DNA from: an uncultured Pelagibacteraceae bacterium
GTDB taxonomy: Bacteria > Pseudomonadota > Alphaproteobacteria > Pelagibacterales > Pelagibacteraceae
NCBI GenBank assembly: GCA_902632445.1
Contig: CACPCL010000001.1
Span: 62,001-126,000 of the forward strand
Direction: 5' to 3'
Length of the DNA: 64,000 nucleotides
The notes beneath the pieces are model-generated. The model was not told where the DNA came from. It did not search any database and worked only from the letters and a program-made list of their open reading frames with translations. Of the stretch, positions 16,918-25,111 are shown piece by piece (position 1 is the first letter of the stretch; each line of letters begins with the position of its first letter). The position numbers and the translations under genes were made by a program.

Positions 16918-17918
16918 ACCCTTACATCAGATTTTCTAGGTCTTCTAAATTTAATATTATAATTTATTGCTTTTTCAAATTCCATTAATCTTTTATGAAT
17001 TGATCTTAGCTCTGTAATTCTTGTCCAATTATATAAGAAAACCGAAAAAGCATCTTTAACTTCACCAAAAGCATTAACTACTTGCATCATAACACCTAAA
17101 GTAAATGCTGCAGTAAATAACCCTGGAGCCATAATCAAGAAAGGAACAATCACAAAAAGTTGTCTGTACCAAATAGCCCACAAATCAAAATAACCATAGT
17201 GTAAGTATAATCTATGGTAATTAAATTTTATCCCGGTAAACAATTGAAGTAAGGTTGGTGCTTGAACATAATTTTTTCTATCGTCCTCTCCGTAAACTAA
17301 TTCTTTTCGAAATGCTGCCTCTACTTTTTGATTATTATATTCAAGACCTGGTAACTTAATACCAACAAGCCAACTTATTAAAATTCCTCCGATACTTAAA
17401 ATTAATGCAACCCACACAAGTGATCCAGAAACATTATTTAAAAAAGGAACTGTAACATTTGATGAAAGAGCCCAAAGAATTGGGATAAAGGCAATAAGCG
17501 TCATGATTGCTTTAACCACCTGTAAGCCAATAGACTCAACAATTTTTGCAAAATTCATACAATCCTCTTGTATCCTTTGAGATGATCCCTCTACTTTAAC
17601 TTCTGTTGCACGCCAATAAGGCATGTAAGAGAAAGTAATCGCTTCTCTCCATCTAAAGGCCCATAATCTTGTAAACCAATTAGTAAATGCAAAAAGCGTC
17701 ACATAAGGTAATGCTATATATAAAAATTTTCGAATTGAGTCCCAAAATTCTGAGATATTTCTTTTTTCTGCAGTTTGAAGTATGTCGTAAAAATCTTTAT
17801 ACCAACTATTAAATAATACATCTAAATATGTTTGTGAAACTAATAATAAAATTATAAAAGAGCCTCCTCCGTAAGACCAAAGGTACCACTTTTTATCTTT
17901 AAAATAACTTCGCCACAT
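16914..17918 (-). CDS. SbmA/BacA-like transporter, short form
   Basis: A 334-residue membrane protein of the SbmA/BacA family, proton-coupled importers of peptides and related compounds. Diagnostic segments are EGSSQRIQEDCMNFA, GIKLPGLEYNNQKVEAAFRK and the ELVYGEDD motif near residue 208, all nearly identical to E. coli SbmA. E. coli SbmA has about 406 residues; this protein lacks the first 70-80, which hold the first membrane segments. No in-frame upstream extension is possible because a stop codon lies about 35 bases upstream and no other start is present. The first helix here therefore corresponds to a later helix of SbmA. It follows the NDUFS4-like gene by 33 bases. Confidence 0.82.
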   Translation of the reverse strand: MWRSYFKDKKWYLWSYGGGSFIILLLVSQTYLDVLFNSWYKDFYDILQTAEKRNISEFWDSIRKFLYIALPYVTLFAFTNWFTRLWAFRWREAITFSYMPYWRATEVKVEGSSQRIQEDCMNFAKIVESIGLQVVKAIMTLIAFIPILWALSSNVTVPFLNNVSGSLVWVALILSIGGILISWLVGIKLPGLEYNNQKVEAAFRKELVYGEDDRKNYVQAPTLLQLFTGIKFNYHRLYLHYGYFDLWAIWYRQLFVIVPFLIMAPGLFTAAFTLGVMMQVVNAFGEVKDAFSVFLYNWTRITELRSIHKRLMEFEKAINYNIKFRRPRKSDVRV

Positions 17919-17951
17919 AATTAATTTTTTAGAAAATTGTCTGCATAAGAT

Positions 17952-18200
17952 TTAATAACGAATTCTTTTTTTAGGTTCAATAATTGTGTAGGATATATTG
18001 TTTGCTTTAGCGTATTCTATTGCTTTTTCTTTTGTTTGGAATTTTAGAATAATTTCCTCTAAAGTATCTGTTGAGGTCTCCCAACCCATTAATGGATTAA
18101 TTGATGGATCTTTAGTTATAAATTCTAAAATCCATTTTTGCTTCCCATCGCCTGACTGCGTGGCAGTTTTTGCTGGAATATATATTTTTGCTTTTTTCAT
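17952..18200 (-). CDS. NDUFS4-like accessory subunit of NADH dehydrogenase (complex I)
   Basis: An 82-residue protein of the ETC complex I NDUFS4 family (also known as the 18-kDa subunit family). Visible family segments are [14 protein letters not shown] at the start, [18 protein letters not shown] in the middle and [17 protein letters not shown] near the end. NDUFS4 is an accessory subunit near the NADH-oxidising arm in mitochondria and in alphaproteobacteria, so it also supports the assignment of the host group. It lies 6 bases downstream of the tRNA-Pro gene on the same strand, so the two may be co-transcribed. Confidence 0.85.
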   Translation of the reverse strand: MKKAKIYIPAKTATQSGDGKQKWILEFITKDPSINPLMGWETSTDTLEEIILKFQTKEKAIEYAKANNISYTIIEPKKRIRY

Positions 18201-18206
18201 AATTTT

Positions 18207-18283
<77 letters not shown>

Positions 18284-18292
18284 TTTGACTGT

Positions 18293-18321
18293 TTTATAGG
18301 TTAATTATGCATTTTTGGCAA
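18293..18321 (-). promoter_or_regulatory. Sigma-70-type promoter of tRNA-Pro
   Basis: On the minus strand TTGCCA (18316-18321) and TATAAA (18293-18298) are separated by exactly 17 bases, with the tRNA 5' end 9 bases beyond the -10 box. This is the clearest consensus promoter in the window. The -35 box abuts a TTGAAA (18322-18327) on the other strand that may serve nhaA. Confidence 0.75.
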
Positions 18322-18356
18322 TTGAAAGATAGTCTCTATAGAAGTAAATAATACCT

Positions 18357-19529
18357 ATGATCCAACAAATAACAAAACCATTCAAATACTTCTTCAAACT
18401 AGAAGCAGCTTCAGGTTTAGTTCTGTTATTTGCTGCAATTTTAGCTTTGATTATAAGCAACAGTGATTTTAGTGATTTGTATTTTTCAACATTGGAAAAA
18501 TATATAACACTGGGAGTTAAAGACTTTGGCTTAAAGCTTAGTGTTCTTCATTGGATAAATGACGTGCTCATGGCAATATTTTTCTTTTTCGTCTCTTTGG
18601 AGATTAAAAGAGAATTTTTACAAGGTGAGCTTTCAAATCCAAAACAAGCGTTATTGCCTATAATTGGTGCTGTTGGTGGAATGGCTGTTCCTGCTCTATT
18701 TTATATAATTGTTAATTATTCTGATACTAATACTTTAAATGGCTGGGCCATTCCTTCGGCTACAGACATAGCTTTTTCATTAGGTGTTTTGTCATTGTTA
18801 GGAAAAAGGGTTCCTATTTCTTTAAAAGTTTTTTTAACTGCTTTAGCAATAATAGATGATTTAGGTGCTATTGTAATAATCGCTTTCTTTTATTCAGGTA
18901 ATATTGAAATAAAGTATTTAATATTAATGTTTATATCTGTAATAATTTTAATTAGTTTAAACAAAACTAAAGTAAAAAAAATTTTACCATATCTAATAGT
19001 CGGGATATTTCTATGGGATTTTACTCATCAATCTGGAATACATGCTACTATTGCTGGCGTTTTGCTAGCTTTAACTATACCTCATAACATCAAAAATAAT
19101 AAAGAATCTTTACTATTAAAATTAGAACATGGTCTATCACCTTATGTTGCTTTTGGAATAATGCCAATTTTTGCTTTCGCAAATGCAGGGGTATCTTTAG
19201 ATGGTTTAACTTTTGCAACTTTATTAAATCCAGTGCCACTAGGAATAGTTTTGGGTTTATTTTTTGGAAAACAGATTGGTGTGTTTTTACTTTCATATAT
19301 ATCTGTAAAATTAAAATTTGCAGACAAACCAAATAATTCAACTTGGCCAGCTTTTTATGCTGTTTCAATCTTAACAGGGATAGGATTTACAATGAGTTTA
19401 TTTGTTGGCAATTTAGCTTTTGCAAACAATTTAGAATATATGGATGGAGTTAAAATAGGTGTTTTAACTGGATCACTTTTGTCAACAGTTTTTGGTTATT
19501 TCTTGCTACTTCTTTTCTCAAAAAAATGA
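18357..19529 (+). CDS. nhaA: Na+/H+ antiporter NhaA
   Basis: A 390-residue inner-membrane antiporter that expels sodium in exchange for protons and suits a marine cell. The ion-binding aspartates are present as Asp167-Asp168 in LAIIDDLGAIV, with Asp137 in PSATDIAFSLG matching E. coli Asp133, and the N-terminal FFVSLEIKREFLQGEL segment (77-92) is typical of NhaA. About twelve hydrophobic helices run through the protein, and the length matches the family. The stop overlaps the following scaffold gene by 4 bases (ATGA). It is divergent from tRNA-Pro, with 73 bases between. Confidence 0.96.
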   Translation: MIQQITKPFKYFFKLEAASGLVLLFAAILALIISNSDFSDLYFSTLEKYITLGVKDFGLKLSVLHWINDVLMAIFFFFVSLEIKREFLQGELSNPKQALLPIIGAVGGMAVPALFYIIVNYSDTNTLNGWAIPSATDIAFSLGVLSLLGKRVPISLKVFLTALAIIDDLGAIVIIAFFYSGNIEIKYLILMFISVIILISLNKTKVKKILPYLIVGIFLWDFTHQSGIHATIAGVLLALTIPHNIKNNKESLLLKLEHGLSPYVAFGIMPIFAFANAGVSLDGLTFATLLNPVPLGIVLGLFFGKQIGVFLLSYISVKLKFADKPNNSTWPAFYAVSILTGIGFTMSLFVGNLAFANNLEYMDGVKIGVLTGSLLSTVFGYFLLLLFSKK

Positions 19530-19930
19530 TTAATAATCAAATTATTAAGATTGCTTCTAATAATAAGTATGAAGGTTTAAAAAAGATTTATACACATAAA
19601 GCATCAGTTAGAAATTCCACATGTGGAGATTTAATCAAAATAGAATTAATTGCAAATAAATCAAAGATTAAATCAATGCGCTACGAAACTGATGCTTGTA
19701 TTTTATGTGAGGCTTCGGCAAGTCTTCTAGCAAACAAAATTATCAATATTCCTTTAAAAGATATTAAGAAATATTTTTTAAAGCTTCAAAACATAAAAAA
19801 AACTAAAAAATTTTTATTTCCAGCAAAACTAAAAGAATTTAATAAATTACTAAACAAAAAAACCTTAAGTAGAGCAAATTGTGTCATATTGCCTATAGAT
19901 GCATTGTTAAAAGCATTTAGTATAGATTAA
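19526..19930 (+). CDS. NifU/IscU-like iron-sulfur cluster scaffold protein
   Basis: A 134-residue protein with the residues of U-type Fe-S scaffolds: Cys33-Gly-Asp35 in NSTCGDLIKIE, Cys58 and Cys61 in TDACILCEASASLLAN, and Cys119 in RANCVILP. The three conserved cysteines and the aspartate of IscU/SufU are therefore all present, with an extra cysteine at 61. The LPPVK chaperone-recognition motif of IscU is absent, which makes it more like SufU or a stand-alone NifU-like protein. It is coupled to nhaA (4-base overlap) and to the peroxidase (TAATG). Its contribution alongside a main Suf or Isc system elsewhere in the genome is unknown. Confidence 0.78.
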   Translation: MINNQIIKIASNNKYEGLKKIYTHKASVRNSTCGDLIKIELIANKSKIKSMRYETDACILCEASASLLANKIINIPLKDIKKYFLKLQNIKKTKKFLFPAKLKEFNKLLNKKTLSRANCVILPIDALLKAFSID

Positions 19931-20475
19931 TGAAAATTTTTATATATATTTTTATTTTTATGTTTGGATTTTTTAATAATATTCACGCAAGCAGCAACGG
20001 TACAGCCTATGAATATAGTTTTAATGGTATTGACGGAAATTTGATTAAGTTAAGCGAATACAAAGAAAAAGTAATTGTTGTAGTCAACGTTGCTAGTAGG
20101 TGTGGTTACACACCCCAATATAACGATTTACAAAAATTGTGGACAAATTATAAAGATAAAGATGTTATAATCATTGGAATTCCTTCAAATAATTTCAAAC
20201 AAGAGCCAGGCTCAAATAAAGAAATTAAAGATTTTTGTGAAACTAATTTTGGTATTGATTTTCCAATTACAGAGAAAACTAATGTTATTGGAAATGAAGC
20301 CCACCCTTTTTATAAGTGGGCAAGAAAAGATTACGGAATTGGTGCTATTCCGAAATGGAATTTTCATAAAATTATAATCGGAAAAGAAGGGAATGTAGTT
20401 GAAACATTCGCTTCTTTTACTAAGCCAACTTCAAGTAAGTTTATAAAGACAATTGATAAACAAATTAAAAATTAA
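19930..20475 (+). CDS. Glutathione peroxidase-like thiol peroxidase, cysteine type, secreted
   Basis: A 181-residue peroxidase of the glutathione peroxidase family. The peroxidatic residue is Cys58 in NVASRCGYTPQY, where animal enzymes have selenocysteine. Gln91 in KQEPG and Trp143-Asn144 in PKWNF complete the catalytic site, and Cys103 in KDFCETNFG occupies the place of the resolving cysteine of thioredoxin-dependent members such as yeast Orp1. A Sec signal peptide is likely (cleavage after the NIHA segment at about residue 20), which would place it in the periplasm. The 3' end overlaps the converging MBL hydrolase gene by 11 bases. Confidence 0.88.
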   Translation: MKIFIYIFIFMFGFFNNIHASSNGTAYEYSFNGIDGNLIKLSEYKEKVIVVVNVASRCGYTPQYNDLQKLWTNYKDKDVIIIGIPSNNFKQEPGSNKEIKDFCETNFGIDFPITEKTNVIGNEAHPFYKWARKDYGIGAIPKWNFHKIIIGKEGNVVETFASFTKPTSSKFIKTIDKQIKN

Positions 20476-21232
20476 AACTTAATCCATCGTAGGCTGGAAC
20501 TATATTCTTTGGAAGTTTATTTTTAAGGAAATCATAATCTAAATCGGTATGCAGATTTGTTAAAATTGTTTTTTTAGGTTTAACAACATTTACAATTTCT
20601 AAAGCCTCATTAAGGCTTAAATGAGAAGGATGTTTATTAATCTTTAAGCAATCAAGAATAAGATAATTAAGTCCATATAAATGTTTCATAGATTTGTTTG
20701 GAATTTTATTACAGTCACTTATGTAGGCAACTTTTTCAAACAAATAACCAGTTGCTTTAATTAAGCCATGAACAACATCAAACGGAATTATATTTAAAGA
20801 ACTTTTGTTCAAGTTTATATTGAATTCTTTTTGAACAGTATAGGCTTTCATAATGGGCTTATAGCCATGTTTTGACTTAAAACAAAAAGTATATTTGGAA
20901 AGAAGAGCTTTAATAGTTCTCTTACTTCCATAAACAGGAATCTTTTTTTTATTTTTCCAATAGAAAGGTCTGATTTCAAATATTCCAGAAGTTTGATCTG
21001 CATGTTCATGAGTATAAATAATTGCATCTAAATCTTTTATTTTATTTGTTAAAAATTGTTTTTTTATATCTGGTGAAGTATCAATTAAAATTGATAAATT
21101 TTTGTATTGGATGTGAGCACAACATCTCGATCGAATATTTTTTTTATTTGATTTAAGTTTACCCATGTAATTGGTTATCCAGGGTGAACCAAGTGAACTG
21201 CCGCATCCTAAAATTGTAAATTTATTTTTCAA
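20465..21232 (-). CDS. MBL-fold metallohydrolase (PhnP/COG1235-like)
   Basis: A 255-residue metallo-beta-lactamase-fold hydrolase. The metal motif is THEHADQTSG at about 74-83 (HxHxD with Gln where many relatives have His), followed by an ISDC segment and a final LTNLHTDLDYD that provide the remaining ligands. The first residues FTILGCGSSLGSPWIT match the PhnP-like group, which hydrolyses cyclic phosphodiesters. In alphaproteobacteria this protein often follows tatD and metG, as here; its substrate in that setting is not known. It overlaps tatD by 4 bases and ends the eight-gene operon. Confidence 0.85.
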   Translation of the reverse strand: MKNKFTILGCGSSLGSPWITNYMGKLKSNKKNIRSRCCAHIQYKNLSILIDTSPDIKKQFLTNKIKDLDAIIYTHEHADQTSGIFEIRPFYWKNKKKIPVYGSKRTIKALLSKYTFCFKSKHGYKPIMKAYTVQKEFNINLNKSSLNIIPFDVVHGLIKATGYLFEKVAYISDCNKIPNKSMKHLYGLNYLILDCLKINKHPSHLSLNEALEIVNVVKPKKTILTNLHTDLDYDFLKNKLPKNIVPAYDGLSFNF

Positions 21233-22011
21233 TTTAAATTTCCAAATAAATTAAAAAAATTTTTAGTAGTTTGGCTTGAAAAATCTTCAAAAGAAGTTTT
21301 TTTTAAATTAGATAAAAATTCTACAGTATTAACAATATAGCTTGGTTCATTAGATTTACCTCGTAATGGTTCTGGAGCCAAATAAGGAGAATCTGTTTCA
21401 ACTAAAATTTTGTCATTTGGTAAATCCCTAAATGTATTCGCCAAATCTTGAGATTTTTTAAAAGTAACAACACCACTAGCTGAAATATAAGCGCCTAAAT
21501 CAATTAGTTTAAATGCAAAATTTCTAGTACCAGTAAAACAATGTATCAATATTTTAAGATCTTTATTTTTAACAGCATCTTTTAAAATATTATAAGTATC
21601 TTCTTCTGCTGATCTAGTATGAACAATTAATGGCAAATTTGTTCTCTTTGCAGCTTCTATGTGTTCTAAAAATAAATTAATTTGATCGTTCTTATCTGAA
21701 TGATTATAATAAAAATCTAGCCCAGTTTCGCCTATTCCAATTATCTTTTTATTTAATTGAGTTTTTTTAATTATATTAGAGCTTACGAAATTTTTATGAT
21801 TCTTTGCTTCGTGTGGGTGAATACCATAAGTCCCGTAAACACATTTATATTCATCGATTATCTTTAAAATCTTATTAAAACTTCTGTCCTCAGTCGAAAT
21901 TGTTAGCATATATTTTACGCCACCTTTATTTGCTCTATCTATGGTTTCTTTTAATGATAAACACATAGGTTCGTAATTTAAATGGCAATGAGAATCAATT
22001 ATCATCTTCAA
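21229..22011 (-). CDS. TatD-family metal-dependent hydrolase (YcfH type)
   Basis: A 260-residue TIM-barrel hydrolase of the TatD family, associated with 3'-5' exonuclease and DNA repair activities in characterised members. Metal-binding elements are visible in order: DSHCHL near residues 6-11, GETGLDFYY, IVHTRSAEEDT, ILIHCFTGT and VETDSPYLAPEPLRG. The start codon is Met1 or Met3. It overlaps metG by 17 bases and the MBL hydrolase by 4. The linkage metG-tatD-MBL hydrolase is common in alphaproteobacteria. Confidence 0.93.
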   Translation of the reverse strand: MKMIIDSHCHLNYEPMCLSLKETIDRANKGGVKYMLTISTEDRSFNKILKIIDEYKCVYGTYGIHPHEAKNHKNFVSSNIIKKTQLNKKIIGIGETGLDFYYNHSDKNDQINLFLEHIEAAKRTNLPLIVHTRSAEEDTYNILKDAVKNKDLKILIHCFTGTRNFAFKLIDLGAYISASGVVTFKKSQDLANTFRDLPNDKILVETDSPYLAPEPLRGKSNEPSYIVNTVEFLSNLKKTSFEDFSSQTTKNFFNLFGNLN

Positions 22012-23536
22012 TTTTTTTAAAAAGTATATCTATTTCTTTTAATTCAATATCATGATCAAAAATATCCTGATTTGAAATATTTTTAATTAGTAAGTCCCTG
22101 GATGAAATATTCATAGTTTCCAAAACTTTATTTGTAGATAAAGGTATAATAGGATTTAAGAGAATTGAAATATTTTTTATTTGCTCAGAAATAGTGAAAA
22201 TTATTGAGTTCATCCTTTCGGGGTTATTTTTTTTCAAATTCCAAGGTTCTGAGTCATTAAAATATTTATTAGCCTCAAAAGAGAAATTAACTACCATTTT
22301 TATATATTCGTTTAAACTTTGTTCATTAATGAGCTTTATTAGTTTTGGTAAATTTCTTTTTAAATTATCTAGAAGATTTAAATCGCTTTTTATTAAATTT
22401 TTTCTTTTAGGTATCTTATTATTACAATTTTTTTTTATAAACGAAAAAACTCTTTGACATAAGTTGCCATAATTATTTGCTAAATCATTGTTTATGCAAT
22501 TCTTTAGATTGCTCATTGAAATACTCCCATCGTTTCCTAGTGACACCTCCTTTATTAAATAATATCTTAATTGATCTATTCCGTATTTTTCAATTATTTC
22601 TATGGGATCCAAAATATTTCCAAGAGATTTAGACATTTTTTTTTCGTCTGATAAAATCCAACCATGTCCAAAAACTCTTTTGGGCAAAGGTAATTTTGCA
22701 GCTAATAAGAAAGCAGGCCAGTAAATAGCGTGAAATCTTAATATATCTTTTCCAATAATATGTACATCAGCAGGCCAATAATCTCTAAATTTTTTATTGC
22801 TTGTATCAGGAAAATTTAAAGCGCTAATATAATTAGTGAGTGCATCCAACCAAACATAAATTATATGTTTGTTATCATTTGGAACAGGTATACCCCAGGA
22901 AAAAGATGTTCTGCTGATCGATAAATCTCTCAAACCTCTTTCAACAAATTTGATAACTTCTTTTTTTCTTGATCTAGGCAAAATAAAATCGGTATTTTTT
23001 TCATAATGATCTAAGAGCTTTTTTGACCAGGCAGATAATTTGAAAAAATAAGATTCCTCTTCTACCCATTCTACATTTGATCCAGAAGATTTAGATACTT
23101 TTACTCCATTTTTATCTTCTACCTCATCTTGATCATAAAAAGCTTCATCTGATATTGAATACCAACCACAATACTTATCTAAATAAATATCACCAGATTG
23201 TACCAGCCTTTTCCAAATTTCATTGACTGATTTATAATGCCTTTTTTCTGTTGTTCTAATAAAATCGTCATTAGATAAATTAAGAATTTTTGTTAATGAT
23301 CTAAAGTTTTCTGACAATTCATCACAGAAGACTTTTGGTTCTTTGTTATTTCTTTTTGCTTCTTTTTGAATTTTTTGCCCATGTTCGTCCGTTCCTGTCA
23401 AAAATAAAACATTAAAACCTTCTATTCTTTTAAAACGTGCAAAAATATCAGCGATAATACTAGAATAAGCATGTCCCATATGGGGTTTTCCAGAGGGATA
23501 ATAAATAGGTGTGGTTATATAAAAATTCTTACTCAT
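21995..23536 (-). CDS. metG: Methionyl-tRNA synthetase
   Basis: A 513-residue class I synthetase that charges tRNA-Met. The HIGH-type motif is PSGKPHMGHAYSS near residues 13-25 and the KMSKS loop is KKMSKSLGN near 301-309. The connecting region has no CxxC zinc pairs, as in the zinc-free form of the enzyme (DEAFYDQDEVED), and the C-terminal EMAP/tRNA-binding domain of longer MetG proteins is absent, so this is the short type. It overlaps holB by 8 bases and tatD by 17. ATG start and full length agree with the family. Confidence 0.96.
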   Translation of the reverse strand: MSKNFYITTPIYYPSGKPHMGHAYSSIIADIFARFKRIEGFNVLFLTGTDEHGQKIQKEAKRNNKEPKVFCDELSENFRSLTKILNLSNDDFIRTTEKRHYKSVNEIWKRLVQSGDIYLDKYCGWYSISDEAFYDQDEVEDKNGVKVSKSSGSNVEWVEEESYFFKLSAWSKKLLDHYEKNTDFILPRSRKKEVIKFVERGLRDLSISRTSFSWGIPVPNDNKHIIYVWLDALTNYISALNFPDTSNKKFRDYWPADVHIIGKDILRFHAIYWPAFLLAAKLPLPKRVFGHGWILSDEKKMSKSLGNILDPIEIIEKYGIDQLRYYLIKEVSLGNDGSISMSNLKNCINNDLANNYGNLCQRVFSFIKKNCNNKIPKRKNLIKSDLNLLDNLKRNLPKLIKLINEQSLNEYIKMVVNFSFEANKYFNDSEPWNLKKNNPERMNSIIFTISEQIKNISILLNPIIPLSTNKVLETMNISSRDLLIKNISNQDIFDHDIELKEIDILFKKIEDDN

Positions 23537-24464
23537 TAAATAATTTATTTCTGATAGAGTTTAATAATGTATTTTGGTTTAAATTGTATAAAAAAAAATT
23601 ATTAATATTTTTAGCAATAAAAGATCTATTTTCAATAAATTTATTTCTATCTAATTTTTTTTCATTTTTTAGATTTTCTAAGTAATACTCAGAAAAAAAT
23701 ATTAATAAATCTTTATAAAAAACCTCTTTCTCCTTTTTGTATAACGATATTAAAAAATCAAAATTGTCCAAAAAATTATCTTCGATATTAATTTTGTTAC
23801 GTTCAAGAATGAAATTAAATTTTAAAAAATTTCCAGGAGATGCTTTTATTAAATCAGTTCTAAAAATCATTGGATGATTAAAATTTTCAAAAAGTAAAGA
23901 TATAATTTTCTTCCTTTTATTTTCATTTAAATTAATCTTGAACTCTAAACATCGGGATTTTATGGTTTCTAAAAGATGCTTAGAAGAATTATTTATCAAT
24001 ACAAAATGACTATTTTGGGTTGGTTCCTCAATAATTTTTAATAGAGCATTTAAGCTATTTATATTATACGTTTCAACATCATCTAAAATTATAAATCTTT
24101 TCTCATTGTTAAGGGATGTATTAAGCAGTTTATTTTTTAAGTTGCGTACGTCCTCAATTTTAATACTTTTGGAAATTAGGTAATCTAGATAAATAATATT
24201 TTGAAATGAATTATTAGATAACTGATTATAAAAACTATTTTTTTCAAGAACTAAATTTTCTTTTTCATTATAGAAATTTTTATTAAAAATAAAATGCATT
24301 AAATGAATTATCAAACTAGCTTTACCAATACCCTTTTTACCTGTAATTAATAATGCTCTTGGAAATCTATCTTTTAAAATTAGATTTTTTAAAAAATCGT
24401 ATTCTTCATCTAATTCGAATAACTTTATACTCTTCTTCGGATTAAAATATTCGGATAAATTCAT
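23529..24464 (-). CDS. holB: DNA polymerase III delta-prime subunit
   Basis: A 311-residue AAA+ protein of the clamp-loader delta-prime type. The P-loop region reads LITGKKGIGKASLI (about 40-53), the Walker B-like strand is RFIILDDVETYN and the sensor/SRC segment is ETIKSRCLEFKIN. There are no zinc-binding cysteines between the P-loop and Walker B, unlike the E. coli protein. It loads the sliding clamp with delta and tau/gamma. It sits between tmk and metG with overlaps of 4 and 8 bases; tmk-holB-metG-tatD is a conserved bacterial arrangement, which strengthens the call for this weakly conserved family. Confidence 0.88.
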   Translation of the reverse strand: MNLSEYFNPKKSIKLFELDEEYDFLKNLILKDRFPRALLITGKKGIGKASLIIHLMHFIFNKNFYNEKENLVLEKNSFYNQLSNNSFQNIIYLDYLISKSIKIEDVRNLKNKLLNTSLNNEKRFIILDDVETYNINSLNALLKIIEEPTQNSHFVLINNSSKHLLETIKSRCLEFKINLNENKRKKIISLLFENFNHPMIFRTDLIKASPGNFLKFNFILERNKINIEDNFLDNFDFLISLYKKEKEVFYKDLLIFFSEYYLENLKNEKKLDRNKFIENRSFIAKNINNFFLYNLNQNTLLNSIRNKLFNE

Positions 24465-25111
24465 TTAATTTTTAAATACTTGCTTGTAATTTCAAAGATT
24501 TTTTTTTCTAAAGAATTATTATTTTTTGATGAGTCTAAAATAAAATAATTCTTTTTTTTCCTGGCGATCTTTAAAAAGGATCTTTGTACCTTTTTATAAA
24601 AATCTTGTGTAAAATTATCATATCTATTTCTTGTCCTTCTCTTGAGTAATCTTTTTCTTGAAGTTTTAGGTGATACTTTTAAAATAAAAGTGAGATTTGG
24701 TTTGACTCCATTCAATATGAATTTATGAATATTATTAATAAAATTAATATTCACTTTTTTTCCATATACTTGATAAGCTAATGTGGAGTCTATAAACCTA
24801 TCACATATAACCACTTCCTTTTTTTTTAATGCTGGTTTAATTTTAGTTATTATATGTTCATTTCTTGCAGCTAAATATAATAAAGTGTCTGTGTATCTAT
24901 CGAATTTATCAGTTTTAGGTTTTTTAAAATAATCATTAAGTATTAAATTTCTTATCAACTCAGCGCTTTTTGTTCCACCAGGTTCTCTAGTTAATAAAGA
25001 TTTAATTTTTTTTTTTTTTAATGAAATAAATAATTTTTTGCTTTGATAAGACTTTCCGCAACCTTCAACGCCTTCAAATACAATAAAAAAAGGTTTTTTT
25101 TTATACATCAC
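24461..25111 (-). CDS. tmk: Thymidylate kinase
   Basis: A 216-residue nucleotide kinase that phosphorylates dTMP to dTDP. The P-loop is FEGVEGCGKSYQSKKL at about 11-26, the substrate segment TREPGGTKSAELIR follows at about 40-53 and the DRF motif is VICDRFIDSTLAYQVYG. The lid region is arginine-rich (LLKRRTRNRYDNF). The gene contains a 14-base A tract on its coding strand (25006-25019), encoding lysines in LKKKKIK. It overlaps dacC-type by 11 bases and holB by 4. Confidence 0.95.
   Translation of the reverse strand: MMYKKKPFFIVFEGVEGCGKSYQSKKLFISLKKKKIKSLLTREPGGTKSAELIRNLILNDYFKKPKTDKFDRYTDTLLYLAARNEHIITKIKPALKKKEVVICDRFIDSTLAYQVYGKKVNINFINNIHKFILNGVKPNLTFILKVSPKTSRKRLLKRRTRNRYDNFTQDFYKKVQRSFLKIARKKKNYFILDSSKNNNSLEKKIFEITSKYLKIK

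Noticed and set aside
19930-20475. A selenoprotein glutathione peroxidase
   Set aside because: The active-site codon is a normal cysteine codon (TGT at residue 58), not an in-frame TGA.
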